Notes: generated by a model not told the origin, from the sequence alone. Positions 8,276 to 18,380 are shown, counted from the first letter of the stretch. The stretch is 64,000 nt of DNA from Marinobacterium rhizophilum DSM 18822 (GCF_000378045.1 NZ_KB899095.1:141873-205872); one strand, 5' to 3'. Numbers and translations are program-made.

Positions 8276-9712
8276 TTAGTCACCATCATCGACATCGTTA
8301 CCGCTATCCATGCCCAGCTCCTTGATCTTGCGGGTCAGGGTATTGCGCCCCCACCCGAGCAAAAGAGCCGCATCACGGCGACGGCCGGCGGTGTGCTTGA
8401 GGGCGGTTTCAATCATGATGCGCTCAAACGCCGGCACCGCTTCATCCAGAATCCCCTGGCGACCGCACCCCAGCTGCTGATCGGTCCAGAGGCGCAGTGC
8501 CTGTTCCCAATTGGAGCTGACAGTGGTGCCCTGATCCTGCTGTTCCAGCAGTTCCGGTGGCAGGTCTTCGATCAGCACCTCGCGACCCGATGCCATAACA
8601 GTCAGCCAGCGACAGGTATTCTCCAGCTGGCGTACGTTGCCCTGCCAGGCCAGGTGGCTCATGAACTTTTCAGTGTCCGGTTTGAGCACCTTGGGCTCGA
8701 CATTCAATTCCTTGGCCGAGCTGGCGAGAAAGTGCTGGGCCAGACGCGGAATATCTTCGCGCCGCTCCGACAGCTTGGGAATGTGGATGCGAATTACGTT
8801 GAGGCGATGAAACAGGTCTTCACGAAAGCGCCCGTCGGCCACCAGCGTTTCCAGGTTCTGATGGGTAGCCGCAATAATGCGCACATCCACCTGTACCGGT
8901 GTATGGCCGCCCACCCGGTAGAATTCACCTTCAGCCAGTACGCGCAGCAAGCGTGTCTGGGTGTCTGCCGGCATGTCACCGATTTCATCCAGAAACAGGG
9001 TACCGCCGTCGGCCTGTTCAAAACGTCCGCGTCGTGCCGCTGCGGCACCGGTAAAGGCGCCCTTCTCGTGCCCGAACAGCTCGGACTCGATCAGATCTTT
9101 GGGGATAGCCGCCATATTAAGCGGTATAAACGACTGACTGGCCCGCGGACTGTGTTTATGCAGAGCATGGGCCACCAGCTCTTTGCCGGTGCCGGACTCA
9201 CCATTGATCAGCACCGTAATGTTGGACTGCGACAGCCGGCCAATAGCCCGGAACACTTCCTGCATTGCAGGAGCCTCGCCGATAATCTCGGTGGCCCGGA
9301 CCGTCGCAGGCTCCGCTACCACACCCTGCTGCTGCTGCTCGCGGGCATGAGCCACGGCTCTGCGTGCCAGCGCGACAGCATCATCGACATCAAAGGGCTT
9401 GGGCAGATATTCAAAGGCACCGCCCTGATAGGAGGCTACGGCACTTTCAAGGTCCGAATGTGCGGTCATGATAATAATCGGTACTTCCGGATGCGTTGCC
9501 TGCACCTTGTCGAGCATGGCCAGACCATCAGTGCCGGGCATGCGGATATCGCTGATAATTGCATCCGGGCACTCACGCGTCAGACGGCGCAGCAGGTCGT
9601 CGGCATTATCGAACGAGTGGTTCTCAAGCCCGGCCTGGTCCAGCGCTTTTTCCAGTACCCACCGGATAGACCGGTCGTCGTCCACAATCCAGACGTTACC
9701 TGACATTCTCAT
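8276..9712 (-). CDS. glnG: Nitrogen regulator NtrC (sigma-54 enhancer-binding response regulator)
   Basis: A 478-residue response regulator that, when phosphorylated by NtrB, activates sigma-54 promoters under nitrogen limitation. The receiver has the acidic pocket DDD and phosphoacceptor Asp55 in SDIRMPG. The central AAA+ domain carries Walker A GESGTGKE, the sigma-54-contact loop GAFTGA, the Walker B region TLFLDEIGDMP and arginine-finger segments. The C-terminus is a Fis-type helix-turn-helix (RRRDAALLLGWGRNTLTRKIKEL) for binding NtrC sites. The ATG at 9712 lies 7 bases after GGAG; an ATG at 9706 is an alternative. It overlaps the 3' end of ntrB by 17 bases, so the two are translationally coupled. 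Confidence 0.98.
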   Translation of the reverse strand: MRMSGNVWIVDDDRSIRWVLEKALDQAGLENHSFDNADDLLRRLTRECPDAIISDIRMPGTDGLAMLDKVQATHPEVPIIIMTAHSDLESAVASYQGGAFEYLPKPFDVDDAVALARRAVAHAREQQQQGVVAEPATVRATEIIGEAPAMQEVFRAIGRLSQSNITVLINGESGTGKELVAHALHKHSPRASQSFIPLNMAAIPKDLIESELFGHEKGAFTGAAAARRGRFEQADGGTLFLDEIGDMPADTQTRLLRVLAEGEFYRVGGHTPVQVDVRIIAATHQNLETLVADGRFREDLFHRLNVIRIHIPKLSERREDIPRLAQHFLASSAKELNVEPKVLKPDTEKFMSHLAWQGNVRQLENTCRWLTVMASGREVLIEDLPPELLEQQDQGTTVSSNWEQALRLWTDQQLGCGRQGILDEAVPAFERIMIETALKHTAGRRRDAALLLGWGRNTLTRKIKELGMDSGNDVDDGD

Positions 9713-10781
9713 GGTGTAGCTCCAGCGGTATAAAGAGTTTGAATTGGGTTTCTCCCGGCTCAGTCACACACTCGATCAGCCCCTGGTGCTGATTGATGAT
9801 CGATTGGGCAATGGACAGTCCCAGACCCGTGCCATCGGCATGTCCGGTAACCATCGGGTAGAAAATGTTGTTGAATATTTCTGTAGGAATGCCTGGACCG
9901 TTATCACTGATAATCACACAGCAAACCAGGCGGTGACGCTCAGTCCCCAGCGTGACCTGGCGCATGGCCCGAGTACGTAGCTGCAGCGTAGGCTCGGACG
10001 TGCCGGCGCGCTGCAATGCCTGCATGCCATTGCGCACGATGTTCAGCACTGCCTGAATCAGCTGCTCGGCGTCACCGGTAAACTCTGGAATGCTGGGGTC
10101 GTAGTCACGCTGGATACTGAGCCAGCTGCCGCTCTCGGCATTGACCAGGCTGCAGACACGTTCAAGGATGGCATGGATATTGACATCGGTCAGCTGTGGC
10201 AGCTTGCGTGGCCCCAGCAGTCGATCCACCAGGTTGCGCAGCCGGTCCGCCTCTTCAATAATCACGCGGGTATACTCGTGCAAATCGGCGTCGTTGAGTT
10301 CCCGCTCCAGCAACTGTGCGGCACCGCGAATCCCCCCCAGGGGATTCTTGATTTCGTGCGCCAGACCCCGCACCAGATTGCGGGCAGCGGCATGACGGGC
10401 AAGCAGTTCTTCTTCGCGCTCAATGCGCATCAGGCGATCCCGCGCTTCCACTTCCACCAGCAGAGTTCGATCACCGCGGGACTGGGGAATGGTGTTGACG
10501 CTATAGTCCACGGTCAGCTCATGTCCGCCCATGGTCACCATACGCGCCTCACGCTTGGTATACGGATGCCCCGATGCCAGTGAATCCTGCAACACATGAA
10601 GCTCGTCGGGGCTCGCCGCCAACCATTCTTCAGCCCGCATGCCCTTGAGCCTGCGCATCGAGGCCTCGAACAGCATCTCGGCTGCCGGGTTCATGTACAC
10701 AATGCGCAATGCACCGTCGAGCATGATTACGGCCTTGCTGAGATTATCGAGTATCTGCTTGTGCTGGGATGACCTGAACAT
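9696..10781 (-). CDS. glnL: Nitrogen sensor kinase/phosphatase NtrB
   Basis: A 361-residue soluble histidine kinase that phosphorylates or dephosphorylates NtrC in response to PII. An N-terminal PAS domain (about 8-120; KAVIMLDGALRIVYMNPAAE) precedes the phosphoacceptor H-box LAHEIKNPLGGIRGAAQLLE near residue 140 and the ATPase domain with N-box (VLNIVRNGMQAL), G1 (ISDNGPGIP) and G2 (GTGLGLSIAQSII). Length is normal (E. coli 349). It is the first gene of an ntrB-ntrC unit, separated from glnA by 585 bases holding a terminator, an NtrC site and a sigma-54 promoter, so it can be transcribed independently of glnA. Confidence 0.97.
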   Translation of the reverse strand: MFRSSQHKQILDNLSKAVIMLDGALRIVYMNPAAEMLFEASMRRLKGMRAEEWLAASPDELHVLQDSLASGHPYTKREARMVTMGGHELTVDYSVNTIPQSRGDRTLLVEVEARDRLMRIEREEELLARHAAARNLVRGLAHEIKNPLGGIRGAAQLLERELNDADLHEYTRVIIEEADRLRNLVDRLLGPRKLPQLTDVNIHAILERVCSLVNAESGSWLSIQRDYDPSIPEFTGDAEQLIQAVLNIVRNGMQALQRAGTSEPTLQLRTRAMRQVTLGTERHRLVCCVIISDNGPGIPTEIFNNIFYPMVTGHADGTGLGLSIAQSIINQHQGLIECVTEPGETQFKLFIPLELHHENVR

Positions 10782-10810
10782 GGTGGACTCTATCTCTGGA
10801 CTGAATAAGT

Positions 10811-10830
10811 ATTAGCAAAATCGGCGCCAA
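10811..10830 (-). promoter_or_regulatory. Sigma-54 promoter of ntrBC
   Basis: Read on the minus strand the sequence is TTGGCGCCGATTTTGCTAAT, with the invariant GG and GC doublets separated by exactly 10 bases as in the -24/-12 consensus. The predicted start lies about 20 bases before the ntrB ATG. The NtrC site further upstream supports it. Confidence 0.8.
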
Positions 10831-10946
10831 CTTACTGATAGGGTCAAAACCGATTCCAGACCCTGTTTAGCGCCCTGCATCGAGCGCACATAGCGCACCG
10901 GGAGCAAAAGACAGCCCGACTTTTAGTTTAGCGCCCGGCGAGACAT

Positions 10947-10963
10947 TGCACCATTACGGTGCG
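10947..10963. promoter_or_regulatory. NtrC binding site upstream of ntrBC
   Basis: TGCACC-N5-GGTGCG is a near-perfect match to the dyad NtrC recognises (TGCACC-N5-GGTGCA). It lies about 120-150 bases upstream of the sigma-54 promoter, the usual enhancer distance. Further half-sites beginning TGCACC occur at about 10970 and 11013, so a cluster is possible. Confidence 0.75.
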
Positions 10964-11300
10964 TACGATTGCACCATGACAATCTCGTGCTCCGGCATGA
11001 TGCTCTACTTTCTGCACCGAAAACTTGCTCAAACCAGCTTTAATTAAAGCAACAGCCCTGGTCCTGCCCGCCAGACAGCGCGCAACCGGGCACAATCGGG
11101 CGATTCAGAATGATTCATCTCGGTGCATCGAGTGCCATCGGCGATACCCTGCCCGATAAAGCGACAAAGATCGGTGAAAACGCCGACCTGCCAGCTGCAA
11201 AATGCCCCATAAAAACAAGGTTGAATCACACAGACTGACCCGTACCTAAAGGTCTTGCAAAGATGGTGTTCGACTAAAGACATGCACGAACGGCAGGCAC

Positions 11301-11327
11301 AAAAAAACCTCCCGAAGGAGGTTTTTT
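11301..11327. terminator. Bidirectional terminator after glnA
   Basis: AAAAACCTCC pairs with GGAGGTTTTT around a tetraloop-like CGAA, with A- and T-runs on both sides. It lies about 40 bases past the glnA stop and separates glnA from ntrBC. The rest of the gap up to the NtrC sites holds no gene that I can support. Confidence 0.9.
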
Positions 11328-11366
11328 GTAATCCGTCAGATCAGCGCCGCCTCAGCGGCACAGGCC

Positions 11367-12773
11367 TTATACGGAGTAGTAGAGGTCAAATTCTACCGGG
11401 TGAGTCGTCATGTTGACGCGCGCCAGTTCTTCACGCTTCAGGCGGATGTAGGCATCCAGCATGTCGTCGGAGAAGACACCGCCTTTGGTCAGGAACTCGC
11501 GATCATTTTCCAGCGCCAGCAGAGCTTCATCGAGGCTCTCGGCAACGGTCGGGATCTCTTTCGCTTCTTCCGGCGGCAGGTCGTACAAATCCTTGTCGGC
11601 AGGATCGCCAGGGTGAATCTTGTTCTGAATACCGTCGATGCCTGCCATCAGCAGTGCCGCGAAGCACAGGTAGGGGTTGGCAGCAGGATCCGGGAAGCGC
11701 GCTTCTACACGACGGCCTTTCGGGCTGGTGGTGTAAGGAATACGCAGCGACGCGGAACGGTTACGGGCAGAGTATGCCAGCATAACCGGCGCTTCGAAGC
11801 CCGGCACCAGGCGCTTGTAGGAGTTGGTGGACGGGTTGCACAGGGCATTCAGCGCCTTGGCGTGCTTGACGATACCGCCGATGTAAAACAGCGCGGTATC
11901 GCTCAGGCCACCGTAGCCGTCGCCAGCGAAGATGTTAACGCCATCCTTGCTCATGGACAGGTGAACGTGCATACCGGAGCCATTATCGCCCACCAGCGGC
12001 TTGGGCATGAAGGTCGCAGTTTTGCCGTAGCTGTGGGCAACGTTGTGCACGCAGTACTTCAGAATCTGAACTTCATCCGCTTTTTTAACCAGAGTGTTGC
12101 CGCGCACACCGATTTCACACTGGCCGGCAGTCGCCACTTCGTGGTGGTGTACTTCGATGGTCAAACCCATGGCTTCCATGGCGTCACACATCGCAGCACG
12201 CAGGTCGTGCAGGGAGTCGATCGGCGGAACCGGGAAGTAGCCGCCCTTGACGCGCGGGCGGTGACCGGTGTTGCGACCTTCGAACTGTTTGTCGGAAGAC
12301 CAGGCTGCTTCTTCAGAACCGATGCTGTAACCGCAACCACCGATACCGGCGTGCCATTCAACGGAATCGAAAACGAAGAATTCCGGCTCAGGGCCCAGCA
12401 TGGCGCTGTCGGCGATACCGGTAGACTTCAGGAACTCTTCTGCACGGGTTGCAACGGAACGCGGGTCACGGTCGTAACCCTGGCCAGTCATCGGCTCTAC
12501 GATGTTGCAGCGTACGATAACAGTGGCATCTTCGGCGAAAGGATCCAGCACGGAAGCACTGTCGTCCGGCATCAGGATCATGTCGGATTCGTTGATTCCC
12601 TTCCAGCCGGCGATGGAAGAACCATCGAACATCTTGCCTTCTTCGAAGAACTCGTCGCCCATGTCCGAAACCGGAATGGTGAGGTGCTGCTCTTTACCTT
12701 TGAAATCGGTAAAGCGCAGATCCAGCCAGCGTGCTTCGCTTTCTTTAATAAGATTCAGAGTATTCTCTGACAT
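11367..12773 (-). CDS. glnA: Glutamine synthetase, type I
   Basis: A 468-residue dodecameric ATP-dependent enzyme that makes glutamine from glutamate and ammonium. Visible signatures are the N-terminal [14 protein letters not shown], the metal and substrate residues in [10 protein letters not shown] and [16 protein letters not shown], the ATP-site [16 protein letters not shown], and [31 protein letters not shown]. The adenylylation tyrosine is present as Tyr397 in [10 protein letters not shown], so activity should be controlled by GlnE and PII. Length equals the E. coli enzyme. Upstream lie a consensus sigma-54 promoter and an NtrC dyad; downstream is a strong terminator before ntrBC. Confidence 0.99.
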   Translation of the reverse strand: MSENTLNLIKESEARWLDLRFTDFKGKEQHLTIPVSDMGDEFFEEGKMFDGSSIAGWKGINESDMILMPDDSASVLDPFAEDATVIVRCNIVEPMTGQGYDRDPRSVATRAEEFLKSTGIADSAMLGPEPEFFVFDSVEWHAGIGGCGYSIGSEEAAWSSDKQFEGRNTGHRPRVKGGYFPVPPIDSLHDLRAAMCDAMEAMGLTIEVHHHEVATAGQCEIGVRGNTLVKKADEVQILKYCVHNVAHSYGKTATFMPKPLVGDNGSGMHVHLSMSKDGVNIFAGDGYGGLSDTALFYIGGIVKHAKALNALCNPSTNSYKRLVPGFEAPVMLAYSARNRSASLRIPYTTSPKGRRVEARFPDPAANPYLCFAALLMAGIDGIQNKIHPGDPADKDLYDLPPEEAKEIPTVAESLDEALLALENDREFLTKGGVFSDDMLDAYIRLKREELARVNMTTHPVEFDLYYSV

Positions 12774-12859
12774 TTGCCTTTCTCCACTCTGTTGAAACTG
12801 TCAGACTCGTGGTTCTGCAGTCCTGTAAAAACGGCCTACAACCTCTTGGCTGTAACGCG

Positions 12860-12876
12860 AGCAATCTCCGTGCCAG
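12860..12876 (-). promoter_or_regulatory. Sigma-54 promoter of glnA
   Basis: On the minus strand the sequence is CTGGCACGGAGATTGCT, which matches the sigma-54 consensus TGGCACG-N4-TTGC exactly. The predicted start is about 75 bases before the glnA ATG. Confidence 0.88.
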
Positions 12877-12937
12877 CACTACGAATATCCTAAGTGCTTC
12901 ATTTCCGGTCAATCAAGTCTAAAACCAGCCAACACAG

Positions 12938-12954
12938 TGCACCAAAAAGACGCA
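12938..12954. promoter_or_regulatory. NtrC-type dyad upstream of glnA
   Basis: TGCACC-AAAAA-GACGCA is a partially symmetric NtrC site, with one perfect arm and one matching at 4 of 6 positions. It is centred about 75 bases upstream of the sigma-54 promoter, a suitable enhancer position. The rest of the 434-base glnA/typA gap contains the typA promoter and no gene. Confidence 0.6.
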
Positions 12955-13167
12955 CACGGAGACAGTTACGCACAACTATGAGGCATCCATAGTGTTTACC
13001 GCCTGGGCGGGCACCTGCGAATCCATCATACTGCAACGTATCCAAAGCTGTCTGCCTCAAAAAGGAGCCATAGGACATTTTTCGTGCATTCCCTATGTAA
13101 TCCCAATCAGTTACTGAACTGAACACGTTTTGATCATATCCTGATCGCTTGTTCGGCTCCGCTCCCG

Positions 13168-13173
13168 TATAAT
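13168..13173 (+). promoter_or_regulatory. -10 element of the typA promoter
   Basis: A perfect TATAAT hexamer lies 35 bases before the typA start. No strong -35 hexamer sits at 16-18 bases; TTGTTC occurs only 13 bases upstream, so the -35 is weak or unusual. Confidence 0.45.
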
Positions 13174-13207
13174 GTCGCCTTTCAGATTTTCTTGAAGGTA
13201 AGAACTG

Positions 13208-15016
13208 GTGATCGAGAAGCTTAGAAACATTGCCATCATCGCGCACGTCGACCATGGTAAAACCACCCTGGTCGATAAGTTGCTGCAGCAGTCCGGTACA
13301 TTGGGCCGGCGCGATGAAGGCGCTGAGCGTATCATGGACTCCAACGACCAGGAGCGTGAGCGCGGTATTACCATTCTGGCGAAAAACACCGCCATTGAAT
13401 GGAACGGTTACCGGATCAATATCGTTGATACCCCGGGACACGCCGACTTCGGTGGCGAAGTGGAACGCGTCCTGTCCATGGTCGACTCCGTATTGCTGCT
13501 GGTTGACGCCGTTGACGGCCCGATGCCGCAGACCCGCTTCGTAACCCAAAAAGCTTTCGCTCAGGGCCTGCGCCCAATCGTGGTCATCAACAAGGTAGAC
13601 CGCCCGGGCGCACGTCCGGACTGGGTTGTAGATCAGGTATTCGATCTGTTCGATAACCTGGGTGCCACCGACGAGCAGCTCGATTTCCCGATCGTGTACG
13701 CCTCTGCCCTTAACGGCATCGCCGGCCTTGAAGCCGATCAGCTGGCCGAAGACATGACGCCGCTGTTTGAAGCCGTGGTTGAACATGTATCTCCGCCGGC
13801 CGTGGATCTGGAAGGTCCGCTGCAGATGCAGATCTCCGCCCTGGACTACAACAGCTACGTTGGCGTTATCGGTGTCGGTCGCGTCAAGCGCGGCAAGATC
13901 GCGGTCAATGCCCAGGTCAAGGTTATCGACCATGAAGGCAAGGTCCGCAACGGCAAGGTGCTGAAAATCATGGGTTACATGGGTCTGGAGCGGGTTGAAG
14001 TCCCCCAGGCACAGGCCGGCGACATCATCTGCATCACCGGTATCGATGGGCTCAACATCTCCGATACCCTGTGCGATCCGTCCCTGGTCGAAGCCCTGCC
14101 GGCCCTGAGCGTCGACGAACCCACCGTCTCCATGACCTTCCAGGTCAACGACTCGCCGTTCGCCGGCCAGGACGGCAAGTTCGTCACCAGCCGCAACATC
14201 AAGGACCGCCTCGAGCGCGAACTGATCCACAACGTGGCACTGCGTGTTGAACAGGGCGAAACCCCTGAGAAATTCAAGGTTTCCGGCCGTGGCGAACTGC
14301 ACCTGTCGGTGCTGATCGAAACAATGCGTCGCGAAGGCTTTGAGCTGGGTGTGTCCCGCCCCGAAGTTATCCAGAAGATCGTCGACGGCCAGATCCAGGA
14401 ACCGTATGAAATGGTTCTGCTGGACGTTGAAGAGCAGCACCAGGGTTCGGTTATCGAAGAGCTGGGCAAGCGCAAGGCTGACATGACCAACATGGAAGTG
14501 GATGGCAAGGGCCGCGTGCGCCTGACCTTCATGATTCCGTCCCGCGGTCTGATCGGCTTCCGCTCTATGTTCCTGACCATGACCTCAGGCACGGGCATCC
14601 TGACCTCGACATTCGACCACTACGGTCCGGTCAAGGAAGGCGAAGTGACTTCGCGCATGAACGGCGTACTGGTTTCCATGGTGACCGGCAAGGCCCTGGG
14701 CTATGCCCTGTGGAACCTGCAGGAACGCGGCCGTCTGTGCGTAGAACCCAACATCGAAGTCTACGAAGGCATGATCCTGGGTATCCACAGTCGCAGTAAC
14801 GACCTGGCGGTCAACCCGACCAAAGGCAAGCAGCTGACCAACGTGCGTGCCTCCGGTACCGACGAGAACATCCAGCTGACGCCGGCAATCCGCTTCACTC
14901 TGGAGCAGGCGCTGGACTTCATCGAAGACGACGAGCTGGTGGAAGTGACGCCTAAAGGCCTGCGCATTCGCAAGAAGCTGCTGAAAGAAAACGAGCGCAA
15001 GCGCAACAAGAAGTAA
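13208..15016 (+). CDS. typA: Ribosome-binding translational GTPase TypA/BipA
   Basis: A 602-residue translational GTPase of the EF-G superfamily that binds the ribosome and helps 50S assembly, especially under cold and stress. The G motifs are clear: [15 protein letters not shown] (G1), [13 protein letters not shown] (G2), [12 protein letters not shown] (G3) and [10 protein letters not shown] (G4). Domain II, EF-G-like domains III and V ([37 protein letters not shown]) and the lysine/arginine-rich TypA-specific C-terminus follow. The start is GTG, chosen because [17 protein letters not shown] aligns with the family and AAGGTAAG lies just upstream. It is monocistronic, with a strong terminator. 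Confidence 0.98.
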   Translation: MIEKLRNIAIIAHVDHGKTTLVDKLLQQSGTLGRRDEGAERIMDSNDQERERGITILAKNTAIEWNGYRINIVDTPGHADFGGEVERVLSMVDSVLLLVDAVDGPMPQTRFVTQKAFAQGLRPIVVINKVDRPGARPDWVVDQVFDLFDNLGATDEQLDFPIVYASALNGIAGLEADQLAEDMTPLFEAVVEHVSPPAVDLEGPLQMQISALDYNSYVGVIGVGRVKRGKIAVNAQVKVIDHEGKVRNGKVLKIMGYMGLERVEVPQAQAGDIICITGIDGLNISDTLCDPSLVEALPALSVDEPTVSMTFQVNDSPFAGQDGKFVTSRNIKDRLERELIHNVALRVEQGETPEKFKVSGRGELHLSVLIETMRREGFELGVSRPEVIQKIVDGQIQEPYEMVLLDVEEQHQGSVIEELGKRKADMTNMEVDGKGRVRLTFMIPSRGLIGFRSMFLTMTSGTGILTSTFDHYGPVKEGEVTSRMNGVLVSMVTGKALGYALWNLQERGRLCVEPNIEVYEGMILGIHSRSNDLAVNPTKGKQLTNVRASGTDENIQLTPAIRFTLEQALDFIEDDELVEVTPKGLRIRKKLLKENERKRNKK

Positions 15017-15044
15017 ATTGCCCTTGCTATAAAAAGCTCATTAT

Positions 15045-15075
15045 AAAAAGAGCGCCGAAAGGCGCTCTTTTTTTT
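15045..15075 (+). terminator. Intrinsic terminator of typA
   Basis: AAAAAGAGCGCC pairs with GGCGCTCTTTTT around a GAAA tetraloop and is followed by a long T-run. The A-rich left arm makes it potentially bidirectional. The remaining bases up to 15314 hold no gene that I can see. Confidence 0.92.
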
Positions 15076-15314
15076 GGTCTGTCGGCCAGAGGTAAAAAAG
15101 CCCACGATAGCGCTCCTGCGGACGGCATGCTCAAACACCTCAGCACCTTGCCGGCAGCACTGGTGTCTGCCGACGCCGCACATCGCCAGGCAGAGACTGG
15201 CGGCCTAGAATCACCAGTCCTCCTCAATACCCAGCCCCGCACCCCGCCAGCATAAGGGCCCATTCCATCTATACTCCGAGGCACTCACACGAACCCGCCT
15301 GACAAGAGGCCGCC

Positions 15315-16541
15315 ATGCACAAACCCCCTTTTCATACGCCGCCATCGCCTGAGCGCGGCTTTCGCTCCCGCCGCTTTCTGCAAACGCATATCCGCGAGAT
15401 CCTGAGCTTTTATCACCCCCGCTGTATCGACACAGACCTCGGCGGCTATTTCCAGGCATTTCGCGATGACGGCAGCATCTACGATACCCAGAGCCGACAC
15501 CTGGTCAGCAGCACCCGCATGATCTTCAACTACGCCATGGCCGCCATCGAGTTTGGCGAGCCTGCCTACCTGGATGCGGTGCACCATGGCCTCAAATTCC
15601 TGCGCGAGAAACACTTCAACCCGAACACCGGCGGTTACCGCTGGGCGCTTAATGGCGAATCGACAACCGATGACACCAACCACTGCTACGGGCTTGCCTT
15701 CGTGCTGCTGGCCTACGCCAGCGCCCTGAAGGCCGGCATCGAGGAGGCAGCGCCCTGGATAGAGGAGACCTACGCGCTGATGGAGCAGCATTTCTGGGAC
15801 GCCGAACACTGTCTTTATCGTGACGAGATCAGTGCCGACTGGCACACCGTGGCGCCTTACCGCGGACAGAATGCCAACATGCACAGCTGCGAAGCCATGA
15901 TCGCGGCGTATGAAGCGACACAGGATACGAAGTACCTCGAACGCGCCATGACCCTGGCCCACAATATCTGTCTGCGCCAGGGTGCCCAGGCCAATGGCCT
16001 GATCTGGGAGCACTACGATGCCAACTGGCAGATAGACTGGGACTACAACCAGTCCGACCCCAAAAACCTCTATCGTCCCTGGGGTTTTCAGCCGGGTCAC
16101 CTCACCGAGTGGACCAAACTGCTGTTAATGATTGCCCGTTATCACACCGACGAGTGGTTGGTGCCGACGGCGCGACGACTGTTCGACAGCGCCGTGGAAA
16201 AAGCCTGGGATCATGAAAATGGCGGACTTTTTTACGGTTTCGCGCCCGATGGCCGCATCTGTGATGACGACAAGTATTTCTGGGTGCAGGCCGAATCCAT
16301 GGCCGCCGCCGCCCTGCTGGCCGAACGCACCGGCGACGACCAATACTGGCACTGGTACCAGCGCCTGTGGGACTACAGCTGGCAGCACATGATCGATCAC
16401 CGCCACGGCGCCTGGTACCGGCTGCTCAATGCCGACAATCAGCGCTATGACGACATCAAGAGCCCGCCCGGCGGTAAATGCGACTACCACACCATGGGCG
16501 CCTGCCACGAAATCCTGCGCTGCACAAACCTGGAGGCCTGA
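15315..16541 (+). CDS. AGE-family sugar epimerase/isomerase (mannose isomerase-like)
   Basis: A 408-residue protein of the N-acylglucosamine 2-epimerase superfamily, which folds as an (alpha/alpha)6 barrel. The family includes GlcNAc 2-epimerase, cellobiose 2-epimerase and D-mannose isomerase. Visible landmarks are GGYFQAFRDDGSIYD, STRMIFNYAMAA, HCYGLAFVLLAYA, RGQNANMHSCEAMIAAYEAT, RPWGFQPGHLTEWTKLL and KYFWVQAESMAAA, which carry the conserved arginine, histidine and tryptophan of the active site. The overall pattern favours the mannose isomerase subgroup (mannose/fructose interconversion), but the exact sugar is an inference. A separate MFS transporter follows 116 bases downstream on the same strand. 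Confidence 0.85.
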   Translation: MHKPPFHTPPSPERGFRSRRFLQTHIREILSFYHPRCIDTDLGGYFQAFRDDGSIYDTQSRHLVSSTRMIFNYAMAAIEFGEPAYLDAVHHGLKFLREKHFNPNTGGYRWALNGESTTDDTNHCYGLAFVLLAYASALKAGIEEAAPWIEETYALMEQHFWDAEHCLYRDEISADWHTVAPYRGQNANMHSCEAMIAAYEATQDTKYLERAMTLAHNICLRQGAQANGLIWEHYDANWQIDWDYNQSDPKNLYRPWGFQPGHLTEWTKLLLMIARYHTDEWLVPTARRLFDSAVEKAWDHENGGLFYGFAPDGRICDDDKYFWVQAESMAAAALLAERTGDDQYWHWYQRLWDYSWQHMIDHRHGAWYRLLNADNQRYDDIKSPPGGKCDYHTMGACHEILRCTNLEA

Positions 16542-16657
16542 ATGAATCCGCGGTATTTAAGCTGAGATAAGATCCACCAGGGCTACGCCCGCCGCGCCTT
16601 CTCGCGTATTGTGAAAAGCTGTCTGGCGGGTGTTCAGTTTCGAAAAGGATTTGTCCC

Positions 16658-18274
16658 ATGCAGCAAAAGCTCTTGTACCGTATCAGCCCTATTCTGTTCG
16701 CCATCACCGCCTACGCCGCCAGCCTCAACCTGTTCTTTGTGCTGCTGCCCATTCGCATGAACGACCAGGGCATCGCCACGTCGGAAATCGGTATCGCAAT
16801 GAGTATGTATGCGGCCGGTGCCGTGCTGGCAGGCCTGTTCGCCTCCAGGGCGGTACACCGGGTCGGGCATATTCGCGCCTTTGCCAGCATGGCCGCGACC
16901 CTGGCCATCATCGCAGTGGCCCACAGCTACCTGACCAATATCTGGCTCACCGGGCTGTTGCGCCTGCTGGCCGGCTTCAGCTTTGTAACCGGCTTCATTA
17001 CGCTGGAAAGCTGGCTCAACGTGCTGAGCGACAGCACCAACCGCGGCAAGATTTTCAGCATCTATCAGATCTGTATCGCGCTGGGTTTTGGCAGCGCTCC
17101 CTTTCTGCTGAATCTCTCGGTCGACAGCGACCCGCGCCTGTTCGGTGTCATCAGCATTTTCCTGTGCATTTCACTGATCATCATGTCCATGAGCCGCATC
17201 CCGGTGCCCGAAGCCACCGAACGCGCCCGCGCCATGTCGTTCAAGGCACTCTGGGCCTATTCCCCGTCCGGCACCCTGTCGAGCTTCTGTGCCGGTCTCA
17301 TCAGTGCCGCCAGCGTGTCGCTGATCTCGCTCTATGCCTATGAGCGTGGCTTCACCGGCGTCTGGCTGTCACTGATTCTGGGCTCCTATCAGCTCGGCGG
17401 CCTGCTAACCCAGTACCCTACCGGCTGGCTCGCCGACCGCTATGACAAACGCTCCGTGGCGTCCGGACTGATGGCCCTGGGGATCATCAGCAACCTGCTG
17501 ATTGTGTTCGATTATTTTGTCGGCCTGCCCACCGGGCTGCTGGTACTGGTGTTCCTGGTATCGGGCGGCTCCGGCGTGGCGCTGTTCCCGCTCGCAGTCA
17601 CCCAGGTGTTCGATCACATCGACCTCAAAGACGCCATGCCGGCCACCAGCACGCTGCAGATTCTGCTGGGTGTCGGGGGTGTCATAGGCCCCGTCGTCGC
17701 GGGCTTCCTCATGAGCGCCTTTGAGAGTATCTGGCTCTACTATTACCTGATCGCTGTCCATGCGGCGGTGATTGTCTTCCTGCTGGTGCGAAAGCTCTTC
17801 ATCCGTACCGAGCGCCTGAGCGCCAGCGCGCCCTACCGTGTCACCACCCAGCCCACATCCCTCGGGTCGTCCAAACTCGACCCCGGTATCGACTACAGCC
17901 TGGCCCAGATTGAAGAGCCAGCGCTCAAACTGCTGCTGGTGGCACTGCGCCAGCACCCCCGGGACCCGGCCGAACTCATACGCGTCGCGCTGGATAATGC
18001 CGATCTGCAGCCCAGCGATGTCGCCACCCAGATGGTCCTGACCCTGCCCAAGCAGTCGGGACACCTGATGCAACTGCTGGTCGAACTCTATCCCGAGCAG
18101 CGGCTGGATATCACCCGCTCGCTGCACGACCTGTTCGCACTGCACAAAGAACGCATCAACAGCCTGATTGAGGAAGGCCTGATCGCCGGCGCTACCGAGA
18201 CTCAAGCCCAGGCAGTACGGGCCATCATCGAAGGTCACCGGGAACATACAAAGGAAGAGTCACTGACGGACTAG
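16658..18274 (+). CDS. MFS transporter with C-terminal cytoplasmic extension (YcaD-like)
   Basis: A 538-residue major facilitator. Twelve hydrophobic segments occupy about residues 8-400, with the family loop GWLADRYDKRSV between helices 8 and 9 and a GxLAGLFASRAVHRVG loop between 2 and 3. A hydrophilic tail of about 140 residues follows; it contains leucine-rich helical segments and is predicted cytoplasmic. The length and tail resemble the YcaD-like group, whose substrates are poorly known. The upstream neighbour is a sugar isomerase, so a sugar substrate is possible but unproven. Confidence 0.8.
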   Translation: MQQKLLYRISPILFAITAYAASLNLFFVLLPIRMNDQGIATSEIGIAMSMYAAGAVLAGLFASRAVHRVGHIRAFASMAATLAIIAVAHSYLTNIWLTGLLRLLAGFSFVTGFITLESWLNVLSDSTNRGKIFSIYQICIALGFGSAPFLLNLSVDSDPRLFGVISIFLCISLIIMSMSRIPVPEATERARAMSFKALWAYSPSGTLSSFCAGLISAASVSLISLYAYERGFTGVWLSLILGSYQLGGLLTQYPTGWLADRYDKRSVASGLMALGIISNLLIVFDYFVGLPTGLLVLVFLVSGGSGVALFPLAVTQVFDHIDLKDAMPATSTLQILLGVGGVIGPVVAGFLMSAFESIWLYYYLIAVHAAVIVFLLVRKLFIRTERLSASAPYRVTTQPTSLGSSKLDPGIDYSLAQIEEPALKLLLVALRQHPRDPAELIRVALDNADLQPSDVATQMVLTLPKQSGHLMQLLVELYPEQRLDITRSLHDLFALHKERINSLIEEGLIAGATETQAQAVRAIIEGHREHTKEESLTD

Positions 18275-18339
18275 TGCTGTTGAGCTCGAATAAAGAAGGG
18301 GAGATTACAGACTCGATATCTCACAAGAAGCCCAGGACC

Positions 18340-18364
18340 AAAAACCTGGCCCCGGGTTGGTTTT
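18340..18364. terminator. Possible bidirectional terminator
   Basis: AAAAACC pairs with GGTTTT around a GC-rich loop, between the convergent MFS and oxidoreductase genes. The A and T tracts on the two sides would let it act in both directions. The stem is short. Confidence 0.4.
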
Positions 18365-18380
18365 CACCAAAGGTTGTCGC

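Noticed and set aside
8393-9703. 436-codon plus-strand frame
   Set aside because: Antisense shadow of ntrC, whose receiver, AAA+ and HTH motifs are all intact on the other strand.
11044-11283. 79-codon minus-strand frame between glnA and ntrB
   Set aside because: It overlaps possible NtrC half-sites, has no ribosome site and no family resemblance.
11400-12770. 456-codon plus-strand frame
   Set aside because: Antisense shadow of glnA; arises from the codon bias of the real gene.
12899-14440. 513-codon minus-strand frame
   Set aside because: Antisense to typA and continuing into the promoter region; no recognisable motif.
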